Source of the DNA: an uncultured Solirubrobacterales bacterium
Lineage (GTDB): Bacteria > Actinomycetota > Thermoleophilia > Solirubrobacterales > Solirubrobacteraceae
Direction of reading: 5' to 3'
NCBI GenBank assembly: GCA_903830015.1
Contig: CAIKSH010000363.1
Coordinates: forward strand, 1 to 8,317
Length of the DNA: 8,317 nt
Below, in pieces: positions 1 through 6,319 of the stretch (the first letter of the stretch is position 1; each line of letters opens with the position of its first letter). Under the pieces are notes generated by a model. It had not been told where the DNA came from. It worked only from the letters and a program-made list of their open reading frames with translations, and ran no database searches. Position numbers and translations under genes: made by a program.

Positions 1-2
1 CA

Positions 3-1310
3 ATGGAGAAGTTCGTAATCGACGGCGGAGTACCGCTGAGCGGCACCGTCGTGCCGGCCGGCAACAAGAACGGCGCCCTGCCGATAATTGCCGCTGCCCT
101 TCTCACCAGCGAAGAGGTGCTCATCGCCAACGTTCCGCGGATCAGCGACGTCGAGTCGCTGGTCGAGCTCCTGGCGGGCCTCGGGGTCGACGTGGAATGG
201 CGGGGAGCCAACGAGCTGGCGCTGTGCGCCGCCGGCGCATCTCCGGAGGCCGAGCTCGACCGCGCCCAGGCATCGCGCATCCGGGCCTCCTTCCTCCTGG
301 CTGGGCCCCTCCTGGCCCGGTTCGGTCGCGCGGTGATGCCGCCGCCGGGGGGAGACGTCATCGGCCGCCGGCGCCTGGATCCCCACCTCGACGCCTTCAC
401 CGCCCTGGGGGCGACGGTCAGGCAGGACCGCGACATCGTGATCGAGGCACCCTCCGGGCTCAGCGCCGCGCGGGTTTTCATGGACGAGCCGTCGGTCATG
501 GCGACCGAGAACGCCCTCATGGCCGCGGCGCTCACCCCGGGCGAGACGGTGATCGGGAATGCAGCCTGCGAGCCGCACGTCCAGGACCTCTGCCGGATGC
601 TCGTCGCCATGGGCGCCGAGATCTCGGGAATCGGATCGAACGTCCTCACCGTCAGCGGGAGCGGCGAGCTGGGGGGCTGCACCCACCGGGTGGCTCCCGA
701 CCACATCGAGATCGGTTCCTTCATGGCCCTGGCCGGGGTCACCGGAGGCGAGATGCGGATCGTGGACACCGAGCCCGAGGACCTCTCCATGATCCGGATC
801 GTCTTCGGGAAGCTCGGGCTGGCCAGCGAGCTCGACGGAGCCGACGTCGTGGTGCCCGGCGGCCAGAAGCTGGTCGCCTCCCGCGACCTGGGCGAGTACA
901 AGGCCAAGGTGCAGGACGGTCCGTGGCCCGCCTTCCCGGCCGACCTGACCTCGATAGCCGTAGCCCTGGCCACCCAGTCGGAGGGCTCGGTGCTGATCCA
1001 CGAGTGGATGTTCGAGAACCGCCTGATCTTCACCGACAAGCTGGTGCTGATGGGCGCCGACATCACCCTCTGCGACCCGCACAGGGCGATCGTCAGTGGG
1101 CCGAGCCGCCTGCGTGGCGACCGGCTCGAGTCGCCCGACATACGCGCCGGCATGGCGATGCTGATCGCTGCCCTCTGCGCCGAGGGCCGGAGCGAGATCG
1201 GCAACATCGGCCAGATCGACCGTGGCTACGAGCGGATCGACGAGCGCCTTCGCGACCTCGGTGCGCGCGTGGAGCGCGCCCCGGTCGACGTGCAGCCGGC
1301 AGTCTCGTGA
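3..1310 (+). CDS. murA: UDP-N-acetylglucosamine 1-carboxyvinyltransferase (MurA), Asp-type active site
   Basis: Transfers enolpyruvyl from phosphoenolpyruvate to UDP-GlcNAc, the first committed cytoplasmic step of peptidoglycan synthesis. The 435-aa product has the full length of the family (about 420-450). Near the N-terminus, GNKNGALP carries the Lys22-Asn23 pair that binds substrate. The active-site loop reads PPGGDVIGRR, so residue 118 is Asp where Escherichia coli MurA has catalytic Cys115; Mycobacterium tuberculosis MurA also has Asp here. Other conserved sites are present: FPADL with Asp314 (E. coli Asp305), FENR, Arg381 in DIRAG (Arg371) and Arg407 in DRGYERI (Arg397). The ATG at position 3 puts the N-terminus where the family begins, but only two bases lie upstream, so the ribosome site and promoter are outside the window. 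The TGA stop overlaps the hisZ GTG start by four bases, making murA the first visible gene of a coupled murA-his operon. The fold and family assignment are very secure. Confidence 0.96.
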   Translation: MEKFVIDGGVPLSGTVVPAGNKNGALPIIAAALLTSEEVLIANVPRISDVESLVELLAGLGVDVEWRGANELALCAAGASPEAELDRAQASRIRASFLLAGPLLARFGRAVMPPPGGDVIGRRRLDPHLDAFTALGATVRQDRDIVIEAPSGLSAARVFMDEPSVMATENALMAAALTPGETVIGNAACEPHVQDLCRMLVAMGAEISGIGSNVLTVSGSGELGGCTHRVAPDHIEIGSFMALAGVTGGEMRIVDTEPEDLSMIRIVFGKLGLASELDGADVVVPGGQKLVASRDLGEYKAKVQDGPWPAFPADLTSIAVALATQSEGSVLIHEWMFENRLIFTDKLVLMGADITLCDPHRAIVSGPSRLRGDRLESPDIRAGMAMLIAALCAEGRSEIGNIGQIDRGYERIDERLRDLGARVERAPVDVQPAVS

Positions 1311-2269
1311 ACCTCCGCCTCCCCAGCGGCACCCGGGACGTTCTTCCCGAGGAGATGGCCGAGCGGCGCCGGATCGAGCGGGCGCTGCTCGACACCTTTG
1401 CCGCGGCCGGCTACGGCGAGGTCTCCACCCCGGAGCTCGAGTATCCGGAGACGATGGAGCTCGGGCGGCTCACCGCGCCGTACCGCGTGACCAGCGACTC
1501 CGGAGAGGAGCTTGCGCTGCGGGCCGACATGACCGGCCCGATCGCGCGGCTGGCGGCCACCCGGTATGCCGATGTCGCGCCGCCGCTGCGCTTCTCCTAC
1601 TCGGCCGTGGTGCACCGCTCGGTCAGCCCGGGGAAGGGCGAGGCGCGCGAGCTGCTGCAGGCCGGCATCGAGCTCCTCGGGGTCCCCAGCCCTGAAGGCA
1701 CCGCCGAGGCGATCACCGTCCTGAGCCACGCGCTGGAGGCCGCCGGACTGGCCGGCTTCAGCATCGGGGTGGGGGATATCGCCCTGTACCCGTCGCTGCT
1801 CGACGACCTGGGGGTCGCCGCCGAGGAGCAGGCCTTTCTCCTCGATGCGCTGGAAGGGCGCGACTTCGTGGCCATCGCCGAGCGCGCCGGGTCGCTCGGC
1901 CTAGACGCCGAATCGGCGAGCCTGCTCGGCGACGTGCCGGCCATGCGCGGCGATGCCTCCCTCCTGGAGGCCGACGGCGTGCTCGGCGAGCGGCTTGCCG
2001 GCCTGCGCTCGGTGGTCGGCGCGCTCGACTCAAGGGTCGCGGACCGGGTGATCATCGACCTTGGCCGCTTCCCGCGGATGGGCTATTACACCGGCGCGGT
2101 CTTCGAGGTCTACGACCCGGCCCTCGGCGAGCCGATCGGCAGCGGTGGCCGCTACGACGAGCTGCTGACCCGGTTCGGGCGGCCGCTCGAGGCTGTCGGG
2201 TTCGCCGTCGACGTCGACCGGCTCCACGCCGCCATCGCCGGCGAAGAGCTTGGGGAGACCGGACGGTGA
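1307..2269 (+). CDS. hisZ: ATP phosphoribosyltransferase regulatory subunit HisZ
   Basis: A histidyl-tRNA-synthetase-like protein without tRNA charging activity. In known systems it assembles with short HisG to form active, histidine-inhibited ATP phosphoribosyltransferase. The product is 320 aa. It opens with the class II synthetase signature LPSGTRDVLPEE (residues 5-16) and has LRADMTGPIAR (71-81; most relatives have Pro where Ala73 sits). A motif-2-like stretch follows around residues 94-125 (LRFSYSAVVHR, then ELLQAGIELLG), then MGYYTGAVFEVY (258-269) and SGGRYDELLTRFG (279-291). It ends about where the catalytic domain ends, without the anticodon-binding domain of true HisRS, which supports HisZ over HisS. 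The next gene being a short HisG is the strongest support. The frame is open further upstream through murA, but that part is arginine- and proline-rich shadow sequence. The GTG at 1307 is chosen because it directly precedes the conserved N-terminus and forms a GTGA overlap with the murA stop. Confidence 0.93.
   Translation: MNLRLPSGTRDVLPEEMAERRRIERALLDTFAAAGYGEVSTPELEYPETMELGRLTAPYRVTSDSGEELALRADMTGPIARLAATRYADVAPPLRFSYSAVVHRSVSPGKGEARELLQAGIELLGVPSPEGTAEAITVLSHALEAAGLAGFSIGVGDIALYPSLLDDLGVAAEEQAFLLDALEGRDFVAIAERAGSLGLDAESASLLGDVPAMRGDASLLEADGVLGERLAGLRSVVGALDSRVADRVIIDLGRFPRMGYYTGAVFEVYDPALGEPIGSGGRYDELLTRFGRPLEAVGFAVDVDRLHAAIAGEELGETGR
2252..2258 (+). promoter_or_regulatory. Shine-Dalgarno-like site for hisG
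   Basis: GGGGAGA lies inside the end of hisZ, seven bases before the GTG start of hisG. It is the best ribosome-binding match at any of the overlapping junctions in this window and supports the start at 2266. It suggests hisG can initiate directly as well as by coupling from hisZ. Confidence 0.55.
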
Positions 2270-2904
2270 ACCGCTTTGGGCTGACCATCGCAGTTCCGCG
2301 TGGCGCGCTGCTGGAACCGAGCCTGGACCTCCTGGACCGGGTCGGGATCGAGACCGCGCAGGTGCGCGGCAACGACCGGCGCCTGCTCTTCGAGGACATC
2401 GGAGTGGTGACGATGCGCCCGTCGGATGTGCCGACCTACGTCGAGGCCGGAGCCGCCGACGTCGGCATCACGGGGAAGGACGTCCTGCAGGAGTCGCCCG
2501 ACCGCCAGCTCTTCGAACTCCTCGACCTCGGGTTCGGTGAGTGCCGGATGGTGGTGGCCGGCGTCGAGGGCGAGGACCGCGGCGCCGAAGCGCTCCGGCG
2601 CCTGGGCGTAGTCCGGGTGGCCACCAAGTACCCGCGGATCGCCGCCGAGCACTTTGCCGGCAGCGGTCGCCAGGCGGAGATCGTGAAGGTCGCCGGCTCG
2701 GTGGAGCTTGCTCCGCTCACCGGGCTGGCCGACGCGATCGTCGACCTCACCGCGACCGGGCGCACGCTGGAGGAGAACGGGCTCGTCGTCCGCGAGGAGA
2801 TATTCACGGCCACCGCCCGCCTGATCGCCAACCGGGTGAGCCTGCGCGTCAAGTCTGCCGAGGTCGATGGGCTGGTCGAAGCGGTCCGGACCGCCGCCGG
2901 CTGA
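2266..2904 (+). CDS. hisG: ATP phosphoribosyltransferase catalytic subunit, short form (HisG)
   Basis: Condenses ATP with PRPP to phosphoribosyl-ATP, the first step of histidine biosynthesis. At 212 aa this is the short HisG, lacking the C-terminal histidine-binding regulatory domain of the long form (about 280-300 aa). Such enzymes depend on HisZ, encoded immediately upstream. Visible family motifs are IAVPRGALLEPSLDLL near the N-terminus, RPSDVPTYVEAGAADVGITG (51-70) with KDVL following, and the PRPP-binding stretch ELAPLTGLADAIVDLTATG (147-165) followed by RTLEENGL. The GTG start overlaps the hisZ stop as GTGA and has a ribosome site at the right distance. The TGA stop shares its last base with the hisH ATG. 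In many bacteria hisD, or hisD-hisC-hisB, follows hisG; here hisH follows at once. Confidence 0.95.
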   Translation: MNRFGLTIAVPRGALLEPSLDLLDRVGIETAQVRGNDRRLLFEDIGVVTMRPSDVPTYVEAGAADVGITGKDVLQESPDRQLFELLDLGFGECRMVVAGVEGEDRGAEALRRLGVVRVATKYPRIAAEHFAGSGRQAEIVKVAGSVELAPLTGLADAIVDLTATGRTLEENGLVVREEIFTATARLIANRVSLRVKSAEVDGLVEAVRTAAG

Positions 2905-3536
2905 TGGCCGGGCCGCTCGTCGCGATCGTCGACTACGGCTCGGGCAACCGCCGCTCGGTCCAGACCGCGCTCGAGCACGTCGGCGCCGAGGCCCGCGTCA
3001 CCGGCGATCCCGGAGAGATTGCCTCGGCCGCCGGCGTCGTCATTCCCGGGGTCGGCGCCTTCCCCGCGGCGATGGAGGCGCTGGAGGTCCGAGGGCTGAC
3101 GGAACCGCTGCGCCTGCTCGCCGACCAGGGGCGCCCGCTCCTGGGCGCCTGCCTGGGCATGCAACTCCTCTTCGAGCGCTCCAGCGAGCAGGGGGGAGCC
3201 GAGGGGCTCGGCCTGCTGGAGGGAACGGTCGAGCGGCTGGACTGCGGCCCGCTGAAGCTCCCGCACATCGGCTGGGGAGAGGTCGCCTGGGCGCAGCCGT
3301 CGCCCCTGACCCGCGGCCTTCCCGACCCTGCCTTCTTCTACCACGTCCATTCCTACGCGCCGGTGGTGGCCAGCGAGGACGAGGTTCTCGGCTGGAGCGA
3401 CTACGGCGGGCGGTTCGTGAGCGTGGCGGGCCGGGGTAACGTCTTCGGCGTGCAGTTCCACCCCGAGAAGTCCTCGCGAAACGGCCTGGCCATGCTGGCC
3501 AACTTCGTAGCCCTCTGTTCGGGGGGCGACGGGTGA
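2904..3536 (+). CDS. hisH: Imidazole glycerol phosphate synthase, glutaminase subunit (HisH)
   Basis: Class I glutamine amidotransferase subunit. It hydrolyses glutamine and passes ammonia to HisF, which uses it to make imidazole-glycerol phosphate and AICAR from PRFAR. The product is 210 aa, normal for the family (about 195-215). It starts with VAIVDYGSGNRRSV; the family usually has Leu at the first of the two arginines. The catalytic triad is visible: nucleophile Cys83 in GACLGMQ, with His186 and Glu188 in VQFHPEKS. PHIGW (120-124) and HVHSY (147-151) are also family hallmarks. The frame is open upstream across hisG, but the DYG.GN motif fixes the real N-terminus just after the ATG at 2904, which shares one base with the hisG stop. 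Its partner HisF is encoded two genes downstream with hisA between, the common H-A-F order. Confidence 0.95.
   Translation: MAGPLVAIVDYGSGNRRSVQTALEHVGAEARVTGDPGEIASAAGVVIPGVGAFPAAMEALEVRGLTEPLRLLADQGRPLLGACLGMQLLFERSSEQGGAEGLGLLEGTVERLDCGPLKLPHIGWGEVAWAQPSPLTRGLPDPAFFYHVHSYAPVVASEDEVLGWSDYGGRFVSVAGRGNVFGVQFHPEKSSRNGLAMLANFVALCSGGDG
3521..3526 (+). promoter_or_regulatory. G-rich Shine-Dalgarno-like run before hisA
   Basis: Six consecutive G bases inside the 3' end of hisH, six bases before the hisA GTG. The position is right for a ribosome-binding site, but the run lacks the A of the consensus, and poly-G is common in DNA this GC-rich. Support is weak. Confidence 0.3.
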
Positions 3537-4258
3537 TCCTCTATCCGGCCGTCGACATCCTCGACGGCCGTGCCGTACGCCTGCGCCAGGGCGATTTCGA
3601 CGAGGCAACGGTCTACGACAGCTCCCCGCTCGATGCCGCCCGCTCCTGGGTGGATCAGGGAGCGGCCTTCCTGCACGTCGTCGACCTCGACGGGGCCCGC
3701 TCGGGTGCGCCGGCCAACCTCGCGGATGTCCGACAGATCACCAACGAGCTGAACGTCCCGGTCCAGGTGGGTGGCGGGCTGCGCTCGGTTGACGCGGTGC
3801 GCGAGGCGCTGGACAGCGGCGTGGAGCGCGTTGTCCTGGGAACGGCCGCCCTGCGCGACCAGGAGTTCCTGGATGACTGCCTGGGGATCTGTCGCGACCG
3901 GATGATCGTCAGCATCGACGTATCCGGAGGCCGGGTCGCCGTGGAGGGCTGGCAGCAGGTGACCGGCGGGGAGCCTGAAGCGGTTATCGAGTCGCTGATG
4001 GCCCGCGGCGTGCGTTCGTTTGTCTACTCCAACGTCGACCGCGACGGCATGCTTGAGGGCCCCGACCTCGACGAGGTGCGCCGGATCGCGGGCGTCATCC
4101 GCGGGCGCTTCCTCTACGCAGGGGGGATCGGGCGCATAGAGGATCTCGAGGCGCTGGCCGCGCTGCGCCAGGTGAACCTCGGCGGCGTGATCGTCGGAAA
4201 GGCCCTCTACGAGGGGCGGTTCACCGTCCGCGAGGGCCAGGCGGCCCTGGCCGGATGA
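3533..4258 (+). CDS. hisA: ProFAR isomerase (HisA), 1-(5-phosphoribosyl)-5-[(5-phosphoribosylamino)methylideneamino]imidazole-4-carboxamide isomerase
   Basis: Catalyses the Amadori rearrangement of ProFAR to PRFAR, the substrate of HisH/HisF. The 241-aa product is a single (beta/alpha)8 barrel of normal length. Catalytic Asp8 sits in YPAVDILDG and the second catalytic Asp129 in VSIDVSGG. Phosphate-binding signatures are VGGGLRS (79-85), AGGIG (196-200) and [13 protein letters not shown] (218-230). The usual Thr of the second half-barrel (HisA of Thermotoga maritima Thr164) appears to be Ser166 in [10 protein letters not shown], which keeps the hydroxyl. The sequence before Trp140 is VEGW, not the RGRGW of bifunctional actinobacterial PriA, so a plain HisA without TrpF activity is the better reading. 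The GTG start overlaps the hisH stop as GTGA, and the stop overlaps hisF as ATGA. Confidence 0.94.
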   Translation: MILYPAVDILDGRAVRLRQGDFDEATVYDSSPLDAARSWVDQGAAFLHVVDLDGARSGAPANLADVRQITNELNVPVQVGGGLRSVDAVREALDSGVERVVLGTAALRDQEFLDDCLGICRDRMIVSIDVSGGRVAVEGWQQVTGGEPEAVIESLMARGVRSFVYSNVDRDGMLEGPDLDEVRRIAGVIRGRFLYAGGIGRIEDLEALAALRQVNLGGVIVGKALYEGRFTVREGQAALAG

Positions 4259-5043
4259 GCTCCGCAGACGGCGACGGCCAGGGGACCCGGCGGGTGATCG
4301 CCTGCCTGGATATCGACGCCGGCCGTGTCGTGAAGGGGACCAACTTCGTGGACATCCGCGACGCCGGCGATCCGGTGGAGCTGGCCGGTCGCTACGACGC
4401 CGAGGGCGCCGACGAGCTCGTCTTCCTGGACATAACGGCGACCCACGAGCAGCGCGGGACGGTGGCCGAGCTGGCCCGCCGGACGGCCGACGACGTCTTC
4501 ATCCCGTTCACCATCGGCGGCGGTATCCGCAGCGTCGATGACGCCCAGGCCGTCCTGGATGCCGGCGCCGACACGGTGAGCGTCAACTCGGCAGCCATCG
4601 CCCGGCCGGAGCTGGTCGACGAGATGGCCGAGCGCTTTGGTTCTCAGTGCGTCGTCGTGGCAATCGACGCCCGCGGCCGTGAGGACGGCGGCTGGGAGGT
4701 CTACACCGCCGGGGGGCGCAAGCCGGAGGGGATGGACTCCCTCGCCTGGGCGCAGGAGGCCGCCGACCGCGGGGCCGGGGAGATCCTCCTGACCAGCATG
4801 GACAGCGACGGCACCGCCGAGGGTTACGACCTCGCGCTGACCGGCGCGGTCTGCGAATCGGTGCCGGTGCCGGTAATCGCCTCGGGAGGCGCCGGCGAGC
4901 TCGACCACCTCGTCGACGTCCTGCGGGTGGGCGCTGACGCCGTCCTTTGTGCCTCGATCTTCCACTACGGCCGATTCACCGTCGCCGAGGTCAAGGAGCA
5001 CCTGATGGCCGCCGGGATAGCGGTTCGGCCCCCTGGCGCCTGA
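4255..5043 (+). CDS. hisF: Imidazole glycerol phosphate synthase, cyclase subunit (HisF)
   Basis: Cyclase half of IGP synthase. It uses ammonia channelled from HisH to convert PRFAR to imidazole-glycerol phosphate and AICAR, feeding histidine and purine synthesis. The product is 262 aa, slightly longer than the usual 250-258 because of about eight extra N-terminal residues before RRVIACLDI. The catalytic aspartates are Asp19 in CLDI and Asp138 in VVAIDAR, matching Asp11 and Asp130 of Thermotoga maritima HisF. Also visible are [43 protein letters not shown] and IASGGAG, all strong family signatures. The ATG at 4255 forms an ATGA overlap with the hisA stop. The next in-frame alternative, the GTG at Val14, would cut into the conserved first strand. 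It is the last gene of the operon: its stop is four bases from the stop of the opposing beta-propeller gene, leaving no room for an intergenic terminator. Confidence 0.95.
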   Translation: MSSADGDGQGTRRVIACLDIDAGRVVKGTNFVDIRDAGDPVELAGRYDAEGADELVFLDITATHEQRGTVAELARRTADDVFIPFTIGGGIRSVDDAQAVLDAGADTVSVNSAAIARPELVDEMAERFGSQCVVVAIDARGREDGGWEVYTAGGRKPEGMDSLAWAQEAADRGAGEILLTSMDSDGTAEGYDLALTGAVCESVPVPVIASGGAGELDHLVDVLRVGADAVLCASIFHYGRFTVAEVKEHLMAAGIAVRPPGA

Positions 5044-5051
5044 GCGCTCAG
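5040..5051. repeat. 12-bp perfect palindrome spanning two convergent stop codons
   Basis: CTGAGCGCTCAG is its own reverse complement. It contains the hisF TGA (5041-5043, + strand) and the TGA of the beta-propeller gene (5048-5050, - strand). Used as a hairpin it would give only a 4-bp stem around GCGC, with imperfect GC extensions on both sides and no T-run on either strand. I therefore do not call it an intrinsic terminator. With two identical TGA stops facing each other, 6 of the 12 bases are symmetric automatically. Confidence 0.85.
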
Positions 5052-6313
5052 CGGCCCTTCGAGCGGACCGAGTAGGTCCACATGCTGGTCTGGTCGTTCA
5101 GGTAGAGCGTCTTGCCGTCGGTGATCGCGGGGTTAAACTCGCCTCGGTCGGTGGCCCAGACCTTCGTGCCCCGGGCCGCGCTGACCGCTTCGGTGCGGCC
5201 CTCGAGGGTCGAGTAGAAGAGCAGGTCGCCGAGCAGGTCGACGCCGCCCGAGATCCGTCCGCCGGCCTCCCGGCTCCAGCGCGTGCGCCCCGACCGGGCA
5301 TCGAGCGCGTAGACGGTCCCGTCGTAGGAGCCGAAGTAGACGGTGGGGCCGACGCCCTCCGGGTCGGCGACGGCGGCCGACGAATAGACGTAGGCGCCGG
5401 TCGACTTGCGCCAGGCCAGGCTGCCGTCCTTGGTCGAGAACGAGTACATGCTGCCGTTGGTGTTGCCGATGTAGACCCGGCCGAAGGCCACCGACGCCGT
5501 GGCGTAGAACTGTCCGTCGCCGATGCCCAGCGTTCCGCCGCTGCCCGACGTCCAGAGCGTCTTGCCGTCGCGGGCGCGCAGGGAGTGAACCTTGCCGGCG
5601 TAGTCCCCGAAGAAGAGAGCGCCCTTGGAGTAGGCCAGGCCGCCCTTGACCGCTCCCCCGAAGCGCTTGGACCAGCGGAGCTTGCCGTCGCGGGCCCGAA
5701 GCGCGTAGACGGTTCCATTCTCGCTGCCGATGTAGACCGTCCCGTCCACCTCGACCGGGGAGGTTTCGGTGCGGCTGGGCAGGTTGCGCGACCAGGCAAT
5801 CCTGCGAGTCGCAGTGTCGAGCGCCAGGACCCGGCCGTTCTTGGAGCCCTTGCGCACGAGGATCGTGCAGAAGACCTTCCCGTCGCGAACGGCCGGGGCC
5901 GAGGCAGCCAGCTTGCCCAGGAGCTTCTTCCAGACCACCTTTCCGTCGGAGCGACGGATGATGTAGAGGGCGGCGTTGTTCTTGAGCAGGTAGAGGAAGC
6001 GGTCGTCGGCGACCGGCGTGAACTCGAGCAGGACGCTTCCTCGAACCGCCCAGCGGGGCTTGAACGGGGGCCGCAGGTTCCGCTCGAGCGGGTAGTAGTG
6101 GGTGCGGGCCGCGTCGTAGCCGTAGAACGGCCACGAGAAGCGGGTGGCCGGCTTGGCCTTGGGGGCGGCCGTCGTCTCGAACCCGACCTGCGAGTTGCTC
6201 ACGTCGGGCGGCGTCCGGGCGCTGAGCGCCCAGACCAGTGCCGCGGCGGCGACGACGATGGCTCCCGCCAGGACACCAACGAGGATGCGCGCCGTCCGGG
6301 TTCGCGGGATCAT
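5048..6313 (-). CDS. Membrane-anchored PQQ-type beta-propeller repeat protein of unknown function
   Basis: The 421-aa product begins with Arg4, Arg6 and Arg9, then a hydrophobic segment at residues 10-30, and no lipobox cysteine. This suggests an uncleaved signal anchor with the rest outside the membrane. From about residue 60 onward it is a beta-propeller: the blade-closing Trp pattern (typically DGK..W or similar) recurs at Trp88, 128, 174, 214, 254, 301, 346 and 386, spaced 40-47 residues. That suggests eight blades, as in BamB or PQQ-dependent dehydrogenases. YIGSENGTVYALRARDG and YFGSYDGTVYALDARSG are typical PQQ-like repeats. I see no evidence that PQQ is bound or that it is an enzyme; a scaffold or ligand-binding role is equally possible. 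The ATG at 6313 is chosen because it sits just ahead of the charged-then-hydrophobic anchor. The frame stays open upstream for 334 codons, but that is antisense to the tRNA nucleotidyltransferase gene. No Shine-Dalgarno sequence precedes the start. Confidence 0.88.
   Translation of the reverse strand: MIPRTRTARILVGVLAGAIVVAAAALVWALSARTPPDVSNSQVGFETTAAPKAKPATRFSWPFYGYDAARTHYYPLERNLRPPFKPRWAVRGSVLLEFTPVADDRFLYLLKNNAALYIIRRSDGKVVWKKLLGKLAASAPAVRDGKVFCTILVRKGSKNGRVLALDTATRRIAWSRNLPSRTETSPVEVDGTVYIGSENGTVYALRARDGKLRWSKRFGGAVKGGLAYSKGALFFGDYAGKVHSLRARDGKTLWTSGSGGTLGIGDGQFYATASVAFGRVYIGNTNGSMYSFSTKDGSLAWRKSTGAYVYSSAAVADPEGVGPTVYFGSYDGTVYALDARSGRTRWSREAGGRISGGVDLLGDLLFYSTLEGRTEAVSAARGTKVWATDRGEFNPAITDGKTLYLNDQTSMWTYSVRSKGR
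5561..5695 (-). repeat. Internal 120-bp-spaced repeat in propeller blades
   Basis: The 15-base string at 5561-5575 recurs identically at 5681-5695, exactly 120 bp (40 codons) away. Both encode the LRARDGK turn of adjacent blades (around residues 206-211 and 246-251). This is ordinary for a tandem propeller repeat and suggests that blades 4 and 5 are a fairly recent or conserved duplication. Confidence 0.6.
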
Positions 6314-6319
6314 GGGGGT
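6314..6319. other. Six-base divergent start-to-start interval
   Basis: The whole gap between the beta-propeller start (ATG read on the - strand at 6313-6311) and the tRNA nucleotidyltransferase start (ATG at 6320) is GGGGGT on the + strand. Neither start has a properly spaced Shine-Dalgarno sequence. Any promoter must therefore lie inside the opposite gene, or the transcripts are leaderless, as is common in Actinobacteria. I could not identify convincing -10 or -35 elements on either strand. Confidence 0.7.

Noticed and set aside
197..1306. In-frame open extension of hisZ upstream for 370 codons, which would make a 690-aa fusion protein
   Set aside because: The extension is antiphase to the clearly real murA and reads as arginine-, proline- and glycine-rich sequence with no motif. 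HisZ homology begins exactly at the GTG at 1307.
2541..2903. In-frame extension of hisH upstream into hisG
   Set aside because: It is a shadow of hisG in another frame. The conserved DYG.GN start of HisH lies just after the ATG at 2904.
2436..3608. A 390-codon open frame on the - strand across hisG and hisH
   Set aside because: Long antisense frames are expected in GC-rich coding DNA. The translation has low-complexity composition and no recognisable motif, while the + strand genes have full catalytic sets.
4207..5001. A 264-codon open frame on the - strand opposite hisF
   Set aside because: It is an antisense shadow of hisF with no family signature.
5030..5060. Bidirectional intrinsic terminator at the hisF/propeller junction
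   Set aside because: The palindrome gives only a short stem and there is no T-run on either strand.
5048..6313. Calling the propeller gene bamB or a PQQ-dependent dehydrogenase
   Set aside because: Only the repeat fold is visible. There is no lipobox, no identified PQQ ligands, and the host is probably not a Gram-negative with a BAM complex.
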